From the NCBI RefSeq assembly GCF_000517025.1, contig NZ_KI912097.1, positions 316,820 to 373,462 on the forward strand: DNA of 56,643 nucleotides. Direction: 5' to 3'. Origin of the DNA: Halonatronum saccharophilum DSM 13868. Its GTDB lineage: Bacteria > Bacillota > Halanaerobiia > Halobacteroidales > Halobacteroidaceae. The notes below the pieces were generated by a model. That model was given only the letters and a program-made list of their open reading frames with translations, had not been told where the DNA came from and did not search any database. The translations under genes were made by a program, and so were the position numbers. Below are positions 1-8,315 of the stretch, one piece after another (within the stretch, counting starts at the first letter, position 1; every line of letters starts with the position of its first letter).

Positions 1-1
1 T

Positions 2-649
2 ATTCAAGAATTAATTGATTTCTTAGTTGAAAAAGGTAAAAATAGATTTTCTGATCCCGAAGGCTACGCTAAAGAAATCAAAAGAATTGCACGTAATTGC
101 TATAATATTGACCGTGATATTCAAGATGCTGTTAATCTAACTTTAGAGACATCTTTAGATACAATTAAAGCTTTAAAAAGTAGTTTAAAACGTGTCAATA
201 AAGCTATTGAGCGTGAAGTCTCTAAGTTTCAACAGACTCTAGATTCTATACCTGGTATTGGACCAATCTTCACTTCCGGTATAATTGCTGAAATTGGCAA
301 TATATCGAATTTTACTGATGAAGCTAAACTAGCTAAATACGCTGGCTTAGTTTGGAATCATAAGCAATCTAATGACTACAAAAGTGATGAAACTGGTATG
401 AGTAAATATGGTAATAAATATCTCAGATATTACTTGATACAAGCTGCCAATTCAGTTAAAAACTATTGCCCTGAATATAAAGACTATTATTCTAAAAAGC
501 ACAAAGAGTCAACTAAACATAAACACAAGCGAGCATTAGTTTTGAGTGCTAGAAAGTTAGTACGGCTTATTTTCGTTCTGCTGCGCGATAATGTGCTTTA
601 TGATCCTTCCCAGTACCTCAATTCATCTGGAGGTGATTATCAGACCTAA
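2..649 (+). CDS. IS110-family transposase, C-terminal part (cut by window edge)
   Basis: Open from base 2 without an internal stop; the start is outside the window. The visible ~215 residues include a coiled-coil-like segment, then the helix-hairpin-helix region of the Transposase_20 (IS116/IS110/IS902) domain: SIPGIGPIFTSGIIAEIG near residue 80, followed by AKLAKYAGL. The C-terminus has the expected basic stretch. In this family the missing N-terminus carries the RuvC-like DEDD domain, and the conserved serine lies in the C-terminal domain. It probably catalyses RNA-guided circular-intermediate transposition. The ATG at 398 is an internal methionine, not a start. Confidence 0.9.
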   Translation: MQELIDFLVEKGKNRFSDPEGYAKEIKRIARNCYNIDRDIQDAVNLTLETSLDTIKALKSSLKRVNKAIEREVSKFQQTLDSIPGIGPIFTSGIIAEIGNISNFTDEAKLAKYAGLVWNHKQSNDYKSDETGMSKYGNKYLRYYLIQAANSVKNYCPEYKDYYSKKHKESTKHKHKRALVLSARKLVRLIFVLLRDNVLYDPSQYLNSSGGDYQT

Positions 650-850
650 AACCTCTAGACTTTTAGAGAATAGTCTATAAAGAATCTCTCTAAAATTAAG
701 TTATTTAAGTTTACACCCAGATTTAATAACTTATTTTTAGTAATGTTATAACTAGCTATAGCTCTGTTAAATTTAACCATTTATACAGGGTATGGGTGTG
801 CTATGCCTAATTTTAGGCAATTAACTGGGTAATTTTTGTTTAAATTTTCT
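650..850 (+). ncRNA. candidate bridge RNA / structured IS end
   Basis: Non-coding stretch between the transposase stop and the presumed element end. It contains a 7-bp hairpin (TGCCTAA at 804-810 with TTAGGCA at 813-819), an AT palindrome near 766-777, and a longer-range pairing of ACCCAG (715-720) with CTGGGT (825-830) that would enclose about 100 nt. IS1111-type members of IS110 keep their bridge RNA downstream of the transposase. Assignment here is inference from position and fold potential only. Confidence 0.35.
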
Positions 851-1018
851 CTTGACATATTACCCTACCACTTTCTCCTAGATATCAATATAGTATATTC
901 GTAATAGCTACATTAGTTACTAATGAAAGTAATAAAATTTCACCTTATTACTACTTTCTAACCTGTGAATACTTTTTCTAATTTCAACCAGAATAATGAC
1001 TAATAAGAAGGTGAAAAG

Positions 1019-1370
1019 GTGAAAACATCATTAACATTAACCGTTAAGTTTATAGCTACTTTTGTAGCCTTAGTAATGACCTTGTATCTTATAGATAATA
1101 ACCCACTAGGTTGGATATTATGGGTTTCTATCTTAAGTACAGCCCTAAATTATATAATAGGTGACCTTATTATCTTCCCTTCCTATGGTAATATAACTGC
1201 TTCTATTGTAGATGGGATTACAATAGCTTTAGTAGCCTACTTCTTCTCTCTTTTTAATACCAAACTTTCTAATAAGCTCTACTGCAGTCTTTATTCTAGG
1301 ATTAATTGTGGCAGCTTTTGAGTACTTCTTCCATAAATACCTAACTCGTTCTGAAGAGCTAGCACCATAG
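1019..1370 (+). pseudogene. DUF2512 (YndM-like) membrane protein, frameshifted
   Basis: A GTG start with AAGAAGGTG just upstream opens a small hydrophobic protein of the DUF2512 family. The first ~80 residues read in one frame with three membrane segments (ending ...ALVAYFFSLFNT). The expected C-terminus, with AAFEYFFHKYLTRSEELAP, lies in the +1 frame and ends at 1370. The switch falls between about 1255 and 1285. Joined, the product would be about 116 residues, the normal family length, so a single indel (or a sequencing error) has broken an otherwise intact gene. Function of the family is unknown. It sits directly beside the insertion sequence. Confidence 0.75.
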
Positions 1371-1454
1371 AATATGACAGTGTAGAATTTAAGAACAAAA
1401 CTATCTATAATAGAGATAGGAGTTTCGTACCACTTAGTAATCCTATTAGGATAG

Positions 1455-1482
1455 TTGTCGTATAAATTAAATAGTGTATAAT
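1455..1482 (+). promoter_or_regulatory. possible promoter TTGTCG-16-TATAAT
   Basis: TTGTCG at 1455 and TATAAT at 1477 are spaced by 16 bases. The same bases form an inverted repeat (TTGTCGTA... with TACGACAA, 1455-1495). No convincing gene follows on the plus strand before 2189, so this may be fortuitous or drive a short transcript ending near the 1527-1573 hairpin. Confidence 0.25.
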
Positions 1483-1518
1483 ATAATTACGACAATAAAC
1501 CTAAGGAATAGTGATCTG

Positions 1519-1573
1519 AAAAAACATACCCTATAAGTGGCACTCTTTTTTCCAGTGTCCATCTTATAGGGTA
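1519..1573 (-). terminator. strong hairpin terminator
   Basis: TACCCTATAAG (1527-1537) pairs with CTTATAGGGTA (1563-1573), and the stem extends inward through TGGCACT/AGTGTCC. Read on the minus strand the stem is followed by TGTTTTTT, so it fits termination of transcription coming from the truncated transporter gene at 1685-1957. Confidence 0.6.
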
Positions 1574-1684
1574 CATTATATATGGCCATCTTCTCTTTTA
1601 TTCTTTATTCTTTTTGCTCTTAACTATATTACCCACCATAGTTAAGTAGGTATTAAATAAGAACGAAAGGGCTGATGCAATTAA

Positions 1685-2012
1685 TCAACCAATTACTGAA
1701 ATTAAAATTACAATCCTGTGAATAAATACTGACACTACCTCCCTTACTGGGGCAATAGGTATAAAGGTAGTTACTGCTATAGGAACAAAAGCAGTAATTG
1801 CAACAGCTATGTAAGCGCTAGTCCACCAAAAGACCATCCACAACAATATTCCCAAACCACCTCTGGCTTGCCAAGTCAAACCAAGGGTAGGTATCAGCAT
1901 AAGAAGCAAAAATAAAAAAGGTCCTATTAAGATATACCCTATCTTACCCTTAGCCATACCAAACTTGTCTACTATCTCCCTTGAATTTAACCTAGTCTTT
2001 TCACTAATCTTA
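1685..2012 (-). pseudogene. SLC13/DASS-type sodium:dicarboxylate/sulfate symporter, truncated remnant
   Basis: The reading frame encodes the N-terminus typical of DASS (ArsB/NhaD superfamily) transporters: a basic start, one membrane segment, then LLWMVFWWTSAYIAVAITA, matching the family's WWxTEAxPIxxTAL pattern. It stops after about 110 codons, while members have 450-500 residues. The last residues (FIHRIVILISVIG) resemble a point farther along the family, so an internal deletion is likely. The open frame reaches upstream past the ATG at 1957 to about 2012, where AGGAGGG is followed by ATT rather than ATG. Remnant; not expected to transport. Confidence 0.6.
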
Positions 2013-2188
2013 ACCCTCCTACTATTCTTTTCTCCCTTATTTATATTCTATAAAAGTAGAATTAAGCATACTTTACAGAAAAAATCTAATTTTCATAGAA
2101 ATTATCAAGAATAACAAGGTAATTTGGCAGGTGAATTCAAATTTTAGGAGAAATCTATATATATAAATATTTCAAAGGGGGCTTATCT

Positions 2189-2827
2189 ATGGAGAATAAA
2201 AAATTAAAGATCGGAAAATTAGCAAGTATCAGTAAGTTTAATATATCTGAGGTTGATTATTTAAGAGGAGTTAATGAATTTGAAGGGCTTATTATAGGAG
2301 TAGATAGTAACAGAATTGAGTTAGAGATAATTCACCCTAACCTTGACCTTAAAGAAATTGCTTTTATTAAGCTTAAAACACTATTAACCCTATCCTTTAA
2401 AGAAGATGATGGCTTATACCAACTTCCAGTTGAAGTAGATGGATTTAAAGGAGCTACTGTATTAATAATAATTCAAAAAGGACCCTTAAATAAGATACAA
2501 AGAAGAAAAGCAATTAGAATACCTATAAAACAACATATTAAATATAAAAAAAGCCAACAAGAAGAATTTAAAGATGGAAAGCTACAAGATATAAGTTTCA
2601 TTGGTGCTAAAATACAAGTAGACAGCTTAAAGAAGATTAAAACGGGGGATCATATTAATCTACAATTAGACCTTCCATGCTTTAAAGAAAAAACATCTCT
2701 AAAAGGAAAAGTAGTCAGAATTGAGACTACTAAAGAAGGTCTTTACAACCTAGGTCTTCAATTTGTCGATTTATCTAATAACATAAAACAAAAGTTAGCA
2801 AGATGGATAATCCAAAAGCAAGGTTGA
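2189..2827 (+). CDS. PilZ-domain c-di-GMP receptor (YcgR-like)
   Basis: A 212-residue soluble protein with an N-terminal YcgR/PilZN-like beta domain (~1-100) and a C-terminal PilZ domain (~105-210). The c-di-GMP binding motifs are both present: RRKAIR (RxxxR) and DISFIG (D/NxSxxG). Such two-domain proteins act as flagellar brakes or c-di-GMP effectors in the cytoplasm. The start is set by AAAGGGGG upstream of the ATG. A second PilZ protein of the same size lies at 3732-4355 on the other strand, and a chemotaxis-type protein between them, so a role in motility control is likely. Confidence 0.85.
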   Translation: MENKKLKIGKLASISKFNISEVDYLRGVNEFEGLIIGVDSNRIELEIIHPNLDLKEIAFIKLKTLLTLSFKEDDGLYQLPVEVDGFKGATVLIIIQKGPLNKIQRRKAIRIPIKQHIKYKKSQQEEFKDGKLQDISFIGAKIQVDSLKKIKTGDHINLQLDLPCFKEKTSLKGKVVRIETTKEGLYNLGLQFVDLSNNIKQKLARWIIQKQG

Positions 2828-2840
2828 AAAATATAAAAAT

Positions 2841-2895
2841 AGTGTCAGTGCTTCTAAATAAGATTGTAAATACCAAATTTAATCCCGCTGACACT
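2841..2895. terminator. possible bidirectional terminator
   Basis: AGTGTCAG (2841-2848) and CTGACACT (2888-2895) form an 8-bp stem around a long loop between convergent genes. There is no clear T-run, so efficiency is uncertain. Confidence 0.35.
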
Positions 2896-2908
2896 TTATG
2901 ATTAATTA

Positions 2909-3559
2909 TTAATTACTAAGCTCATCTACTATATCAGTTATATTTCCATTTAAATTGATAATATTTTTATTTACCTCTTCAATATCCTGTACTAAAATAT
3001 TAGATTGATTTGAAAGCTTCTTTACCTCATTAGCTACTACTGAAAAGCCTTTACCCCTATCGCCTGCCTTTACTGCTTCAATAGAAGCATTTAAAGCCAA
3101 CATATTTAAACTTTTAGTTATCTTTTCAATCTGAGCTAGCAAAGTATTCACCCTCTGAGAATCACCTTCAATCTCTTGGTGAATATCATTTAAGTGTTTG
3201 ATTACTTCATTAAGTATTTGGCCCTTCATTTGATTATATTCTTCTATTATATTAAAAACTAAAAAAGACCCTTCACCACTAATAAACTCTGTATTTTGGC
3301 CCTTATTTTCTTCTATTTTCTCTAACACTTCAGCTACCCCTGTCACTTCTAAAATTAAATCTAAACTTCTATCTTCAATAACCTCCATCATATTTAAGGT
3401 CCATTCTATTCCACAATCACGGGCCAACTCCATAGCCGGAGCCCCTTCATCTATATCAGCTACATATTTTACCTTAATTGAATCCATCTTTAAAAATATC
3501 TCTAATAGACTCTTTCCTATCTCGCCCCCACCTATAATTCCTAATTTTATCTCTTTCAT
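2909..3559 (-). CDS. soluble mini chemotaxis transducer with Rossmann-like N-terminus
   Basis: A 216-residue protein with two unlike halves. Residues 1-105 look like a dinucleotide-binding Rossmann fold: KLGIIGGGEIGKSLL carries GxGxxG at 10-15, and a second strand ends in an acidic residue (VADID, ~35), as in homoserine- or aspartate-dehydrogenase-like NAD domains. Residues 110-216 are the cytoplasmic hairpin tip of a methyl-accepting chemotaxis protein (MLALNASIEAVKAGDRGKGF, then VVANEVKKLSNQS). There is no membrane segment or HAMP, and the coiled coil is short. A cytoplasmic redox or metabolite sensor for CheA/CheW is the natural inference. The gene follows a long hairpin (3587-3646). Confidence 0.75.
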   Translation of the reverse strand: MKEIKLGIIGGGEIGKSLLEIFLKMDSIKVKYVADIDEGAPAMELARDCGIEWTLNMMEVIEDRSLDLILEVTGVAEVLEKIEENKGQNTEFISGEGSFLVFNIIEEYNQMKGQILNEVIKHLNDIHQEIEGDSQRVNTLLAQIEKITKSLNMLALNASIEAVKAGDRGKGFSVVANEVKKLSNQSNILVQDIEEVNKNIINLNGNITDIVDELSN

Positions 3560-3586
3560 CTCTTTATACCTCCATTTTTAAAAATC

Positions 3587-3646
3587 AAAAATAAAAAGCA
3601 TTAAAATTTAAGCTAATTAACTTAAATTTTAATGCTTTTTATTTTT
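3587..3646 (-). terminator. 26-bp perfect inverted repeat, terminator
   Basis: Arms 3587-3612 and 3621-3646 match perfectly over 26 bases around an 8-base loop. Both ends are A/T-rich, so it could terminate in either direction. It lies downstream of the minus-strand PilZ gene and immediately upstream of the ribosome site of the next minus-strand gene. That downstream gene therefore either depends on read-through or has its promoter in very little space. Confidence 0.75.
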
Positions 3647-3731
3647 CTATATAATTTTAATTTATTTATCTTTTTTGTCAAAAAACAATAGCAACTCTTA
3701 GAGCTTATTCTTATATGCTAAAAGTATATTT

Positions 3732-4355
3732 TTAGTATATAAATTCACTAATCTCCTTTTGTTGACAGATATCTTCAAATTCAAAGTTAAGACCATATTT
3801 ATAGCCATCATTATCATCCTTAGCCCAGATTACTTTAGCCATTAAAGAGGTAAATGATAGTCCAGCAAAACTAATATCGATTACTACCTTATCCTCTCTA
3901 ATCCTATCCTTGCTATAAATCTTAGCACCAACAGTACTTATATCTTCAATAAAGCCTAAATAATCCTTTGACCCTTTTGAGATATTTACCTCCTTGTTAA
4001 ACTTTACCCTTTTATAAGCCCTTCTTTCTATATATAAAGCTTTTCCAGCTAAATTTGCTGAACAAATAGATTCTCCACCTACTAATTCTTGCTCCTTAAT
4101 ATTAATTGGAATATGATATATTCCCTTATCTAACCTAAAGATTAATATCATATCTTTATCTATAGGTAAAGGTTCCATCTCCTCACCATCCAAGAGAGAA
4201 AATCTAATCTTAAGAGTCTTTCCTTCTATAACATCTTCAACCTTAACCAAATACTTTGTTTCTCCTATTGTTAATTCAAATCCAGACCCTTCTACATCAG
4301 TATCCTTTAATAATTTATTAATATCAAACCCCTTTACTATTTTAGCAAATGACAT
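3732..4355 (-). CDS. PilZ-domain c-di-GMP receptor
   Basis: About 207 residues starting at the ATG at 4355, which has GGAGG nine bases upstream; the ATG at 4379 overlaps that site and is unlikely. The N-terminal half is a beta-rich YcgR-like domain. The C-terminal half is PilZ, with ERRAYKR (RxxxR) and DISTVG (DxSxxG) for c-di-GMP. It resembles the PilZ protein at 2189-2827 in length and layout, so the two are paralogues placed head-to-head around the Rossmann-MCP gene. Cytoplasmic; probable motility or surface-attachment effector. Confidence 0.85.
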   Translation of the reverse strand: MSFAKIVKGFDINKLLKDTDVEGSGFELTIGETKYLVKVEDVIEGKTLKIRFSLLDGEEMEPLPIDKDMILIFRLDKGIYHIPINIKEQELVGGESICSANLAGKALYIERRAYKRVKFNKEVNISKGSKDYLGFIEDISTVGAKIYSKDRIREDKVVIDISFAGLSFTSLMAKVIWAKDDNDGYKYGLNFEFEDICQQKEISEFIY

Positions 4356-4605
4356 TATAATTCGCCTCCATATAATCAAATTCTATATGTAGATATAAAA
4401 ATTAATTAAAACATTACGTCAATTCTAACTTTATCTATCATAATATTTATTTCTACAATTATCAATGTTTTCCTTCATAGAATATTACTTTTTAAAAAAA
4501 GTAAAGGTAGATAAAATATAGTTTGTCTTTAACCTTAATTTTCACCTTGATATATGTTAAAATTAATATACTTATTACTACAATACTTAAAACAAGGTGA
4601 TATCT

Positions 4606-5361
4606 ATGATTAACCAAAAACAAATCCTAAATATTTCAGCTTATGCTGGAGAGATTATCTTAAGTAATGGTGGAGAGATATATCGTACTGAAGATACAAT
4701 ATCTAGAATATGCAAAGCATATGGTATTAAATATGTAAATAGCTTAGTCACACCTACTGGAATCTTTATATCAGTAGATAATGGCGATGGTGATTCTGAA
4801 ACTGTAGTTAGAAGAATACATAATAGGAGGATCAACTTAAATAAAATCAGCTTAGTCAATAACTTTTCCCGTAAATTAGAGAATGAACTTTTAAATTATC
4901 AAAAGGCTATGGAGGAGTTAGGGGCAATTGAATATGGAAGCCCTGAAACTAATCTAAAGGCTGGTGTCCTCCTTACTTCTTTAGGGGTATCTACAAATGT
5001 TATTATTATGAAAGAAAGTTATAACAACATCTTACCTGCCTTCTTAGCAACTTTAGCCTCTCAAATTGTGATTAAAAAGATTGGTTTTCTAAAAGATGTT
5101 AACTTCATCCCTGAAATAGCAGCAGGATTTATAGGTACTATAGTGTCACTTATTGCTTTTAATAATGGTTTAGGTGATAATCTGAGTATAATGATAGTAA
5201 CTGCTATTCTACCTTTTGTACCAGGTGTCTCTTTAACCAATTCAATTCGTGATGCTATAAGTGGAGATCTAATCTCTGCAACAAGTCGAGGAATGGAAGC
5301 CTTTTTAATTGCTATTAGTTTAGCAGTTGGAGTAGCGTTAGCTTTGGGGGTGCTTAGATAA
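4606..5361 (+). CDS. ThrE-type exporter, large subunit (DUF1212, YjjP-like)
   Basis: The start is the ATG at 4606, preceded by AAGGTGAT. The protein is about 251 residues. A soluble N-terminal domain has the ThrE hallmark (GEIILSNGGEIYRTEDT, later TPTGIFISVDNG) and is followed by five membrane segments. In Corynebacterium ThrE both halves are one protein that exports threonine/serine. Here, as with E. coli YjjP/YjjB, the second half is a separate gene overlapping by one base (5361). The substrate could be small amino or organic acids; the sequence does not say which. Confidence 0.85.
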   Translation: MINQKQILNISAYAGEIILSNGGEIYRTEDTISRICKAYGIKYVNSLVTPTGIFISVDNGDGDSETVVRRIHNRRINLNKISLVNNFSRKLENELLNYQKAMEELGAIEYGSPETNLKAGVLLTSLGVSTNVIIMKESYNNILPAFLATLASQIVIKKIGFLKDVNFIPEIAAGFIGTIVSLIAFNNGLGDNLSIMIVTAILPFVPGVSLTNSIRDAISGDLISATSRGMEAFLIAISLAVGVALALGVLR

Positions 5362-5801
5362 TGAATATAATTTTTGAATTAATATCAGCCTTTATTATTG
5401 TCTTAACATTTGGGGCTATATTTGAATCTCCAAAAAGGAGTTTATGGCTTTTAGGTTTAACAGGTGCTATTAGTTGGGGGGGCTTCCTCCTCTCTCAACT
5501 TCTTATTAATCAGGTAGTTATATCTGCATTTATAGCTTCCATAATCGTTGGTATCTGCGGAGAGATCTTCGCTCGAGTTATGAAGTTACCAGTTACTGTC
5601 TTTGTAGTATGTGGCATAATCCCCTTAGTTCCTGGAGTCCCAGCCTATGATACTATGCTTCACTTAATAAATGGAGATTATATTAAAGGCGTTGAGAGAG
5701 GGGTTACTACCCTGCTCATTGCTGGTTCTATTGCTTTTGCTGTAGCTATTGTTGGAGCCTTTTCAAAATATTTTACAGAGATTAGAATGACAAAAAACTA
5801 A
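5361..5801 (+). CDS. ThrE-type exporter, small subunit (DUF3815, YjjB-like)
   Basis: A 146-residue membrane protein with about five helices and the ThrE_2 pattern (PVTVFVVCGIIPLVPGVPAY). Its ATG overlaps the TAA of the upstream partner, so the two are translationally coupled and should form one transporter. Its last four bases overlap the end of the convergent Lon-like gene. Confidence 0.85.
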   Translation: MNIIFELISAFIIVLTFGAIFESPKRSLWLLGLTGAISWGGFLLSQLLINQVVISAFIASIIVGICGEIFARVMKLPVTVFVVCGIIPLVPGVPAYDTMLHLINGDYIKGVERGVTTLLIAGSIAFAVAIVGAFSKYFTEIRMTKN

Positions 5802-8173
5802 TCCTTCTGGGCCAACTCTTCAATCCTACTTTGAACTAAATGATTGATAGTCCCTGGGGGATAACTACCATCCTCCAGTTTTTCTCCAGCTTCTTTACCC
5901 ATCAATAATTTAATTCCTTCCTCTAGCTTAGTTATTGCCCAAATATTAAATTTACCTTCACTTACAGCCTGAATAACTTCATCTTTAAGCATAAGATTAT
6001 CAACATTTTGAATCGGAATTATTACACCTTCATCTCCATTTAATCCTCTTCTATTACAGAGATCAAAGAAACCTTCTATCTTCTGATTTATACCGCCAAC
6101 TGGCTGAATAAGACCTTTTTGATTAATAGACCCTGTCACAGCTATAGACTGCTTGATTGGTACTTTGGCTAAAGAAGAAAGGAGAACATATAGTTCAGCA
6201 CTAGAAGCACTATCACCATCAATTGATGAATAGAGTTGTTCAAAGGATAAACTAGCTGATAGGGATAAAGGTACCTTTTGAGCATACCTTTCACCTAAAT
6301 ATCCAATTAAGGTCATAACACCTTTATTGTGGATCTTTCCACTCATCTTTGTCTCAGATTCGATATTAACTACACCTTTATTACCCTTATATACTGCTGA
6401 TGTTATCTTAGTTGGGCGTCCAAAGGAATAGTCTCCTATCTCTAAGACTGACAAGCCATTTATCTCACCTATCTTCTCGCCCTCTGTGTCTACAAGTATC
6501 TTTCCTTCATCATACATCTTCTTTAATTTATCTTCATAGAAACTAGCCCGCTCTTCTCTCTCTTTGATCGCCTTCTTTATCTCTACTTCTGTGATTAGAT
6601 CTTTTCCAGCTTTGTTGGCCCAAAGGTTAGCTTCTGTTAATATCTGTACAATAGAATTTAAAGAAGTTGATAACATAGTCTTACTTCCAGACCTTCTAGA
6701 TGCATATTCAATCACTTTAGCAACACTACCTTTATCAAGAGCTAATATATCTTCATCCTTGCACTCTCTTTTTATAAATTCTATTAACCCAAAAACATTC
6801 TCCTTAGATCGTTCTACCTCCTTATCAAAATAAGCCTGAACCTTGAATAACTCTTTAAAGTCATTATCATAATAATAAAGAAGATTATAAAAGTTTAAAT
6901 CACCTAAAATTATAACCTTTAGATCAACTTCAACTTCTTCAGCTTCTAAGGTAGCTAGAGGTATCTTATCAAAATCTTCACCTAAATTTCCTATTCTTAA
7001 TTTTTTAGACTTTAATACCTTCTTTAATAAATGCCAAGATTTAAAGTTAGTCAATAGATCTTTAGCTTTTAAGATTAGATATCCTCCGTTTGCCTTATGG
7101 ATAGCTCCTCCTTTTATATTATCAAAAATACTTACTAAATTGCCATCCTCACTTATATATTCTATCTTCCCACATAAATTGTAGTAGGTAGGATCATCTA
7201 CAAAGACTACTGGTCCGCCTTCTACACCACTATTATCTACAATCAAATTAACCTTATAATTTTTAAGCAGATCTCTATCACCCTTCTCCTCAAAAGAGAA
7301 TAATGAGCCACCTTCATCTTCCTCACCTATAAATAACTTTAATTTACTAAAAATATCATCACGAATCTGCTTTAATTGTTCTACTATACCATCAAATTGA
7401 GAATATTTTTCATAAAGGTGACCAAAATTATCTTTGAAAACTTCTACCAAAAAAACCCAATTTAATCTACCTATCTTCTTTTCTGCTTCTTCTTGTAGTA
7501 ATTCAACTTTATATAAGGTCTCATCTAACATATTTTGTATCTCTTCAGTATCAGAATTTATATTATCTTGCTCTTCTTTAGGAAGGTTAAGATAATAATC
7601 TTCACTCATAGGCTCACCATCTTCTAAATAAGGTATTATCGAAAAACCTGCTCTTTCTTTCTCTAAGGAATACCCCATAGCTTCAACTCTAGATTTAAGA
7701 TTATCTATCATCTCTTTTCTCTTATTATGTAATTTATCCTTTATCCTTCTTTTTTCCTTTAAATAATCATCTGAAGAGAATACCCTTTTTAAATCCTCTT
7801 TAACCTTCAACAGAGATTCTTCTAATTCACCTTTAAACTTCCTACCCAATCCACCTGGTAACTTTAATAATTTAGCCTGGCGATGATTATTAAAATCATA
7901 AGCATATAATAGATCATAAGCTTTTTCTCTTTTTCTAGCCTTCTTCTTTATCAAAGAGACTAGATATTCTAACTCTTTCTTTTCAGCAAAATTAACAACA
8001 AATATATTGTAACCCTCTTTATGAATATTTAAGCCTAAGTCCATAGCCTTAAGTCCTCTTTTCTGACCAATTATCTCTCTATAACCTTTAAGCTCTTCAT
8101 CAATAATACAAGAGAAATCATCTAAGCTACATCTCTTAATTAAATCAGAAGGTACTAATCTATAATCCTTCAT
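5798..8173 (-). CDS. Lon-like S16 protease with degenerate AAA domain (LonB/LonH type)
   Basis: 791 residues, soluble. The C-terminal S16 protease domain is complete: IDGDSASSAE gives the catalytic serine at 655 and VGGINQKIEG the lysine at 698, the same 43-residue spacing as in E. coli Lon. The N-terminal part matches the AAA_32/YcbZ type (HKANGGYLILKAKDLL for the Walker B strand, a long coiled-coil insertion ~140-290). Where Walker A should be, after GYNIFV near residue 50, the sequence is VNFAEKKELEYLV with no GxxGxGK[ST]. ATP hydrolysis may therefore be lost and the enzyme may act as an ATP-independent or regulated peptidase. Confidence 0.85.
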   Translation of the reverse strand: MKDYRLVPSDLIKRCSLDDFSCIIDEELKGYREIIGQKRGLKAMDLGLNIHKEGYNIFVVNFAEKKELEYLVSLIKKKARKREKAYDLLYAYDFNNHRQAKLLKLPGGLGRKFKGELEESLLKVKEDLKRVFSSDDYLKEKRRIKDKLHNKRKEMIDNLKSRVEAMGYSLEKERAGFSIIPYLEDGEPMSEDYYLNLPKEEQDNINSDTEEIQNMLDETLYKVELLQEEAEKKIGRLNWVFLVEVFKDNFGHLYEKYSQFDGIVEQLKQIRDDIFSKLKLFIGEEDEGGSLFSFEEKGDRDLLKNYKVNLIVDNSGVEGGPVVFVDDPTYYNLCGKIEYISEDGNLVSIFDNIKGGAIHKANGGYLILKAKDLLTNFKSWHLLKKVLKSKKLRIGNLGEDFDKIPLATLEAEEVEVDLKVIILGDLNFYNLLYYYDNDFKELFKVQAYFDKEVERSKENVFGLIEFIKRECKDEDILALDKGSVAKVIEYASRRSGSKTMLSTSLNSIVQILTEANLWANKAGKDLITEVEIKKAIKEREERASFYEDKLKKMYDEGKILVDTEGEKIGEINGLSVLEIGDYSFGRPTKITSAVYKGNKGVVNIESETKMSGKIHNKGVMTLIGYLGERYAQKVPLSLSASLSFEQLYSSIDGDSASSAELYVLLSSLAKVPIKQSIAVTGSINQKGLIQPVGGINQKIEGFFDLCNRRGLNGDEGVIIPIQNVDNLMLKDEVIQAVSEGKFNIWAITKLEEGIKLLMGKEAGEKLEDGSYPPGTINHLVQSRIEELAQKD

Positions 8174-8269
8174 CTACTCCCCTCCTTTCACTAATAGTAT
8201 ATTTTAACATAACCTTTTTTGATAATAATTTTTATGAATTTTTCTCCCTTTTCTTGAATTTAATCTTCT

Positions 8270-8285
8270 TATATTGTGCAATATA
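8270..8285. promoter_or_regulatory. possible operator palindrome upstream of MFS gene
   Basis: TATATTG-TG-CAATATA is a near-perfect palindrome about 30 bases before the MFS start codon. Its position fits a repressor site over the promoter or 5' leader. No regulator gene lies beside it. Confidence 0.3.
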
Positions 8286-8315
8286 AAATAAGGATAAAGG
8301 AGGAATTTAAAAGTT

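Larger units (their letters stand above)
1..865 (+). mobile_element. IS110-family insertion sequence, 3' part
   Basis: The window opens inside an IS110-type element: the 3' two thirds of its transposase are followed by about 200 bases of structured non-coding DNA. IS110 elements lack obvious terminal inverted repeats, so the right boundary is a guess. I place it just past a TTGACA at 852-857, because IS110 elements often carry an outward -35 at one end that makes a promoter when the circle closes. The left end lies outside the window. Confidence 0.6.

Noticed and set aside
6564-6833. Plus-strand open frame opposite the Lon-like gene
   Set aside because: Shadow of the 791-residue minus-strand gene; no ribosome site and no family resemblance.
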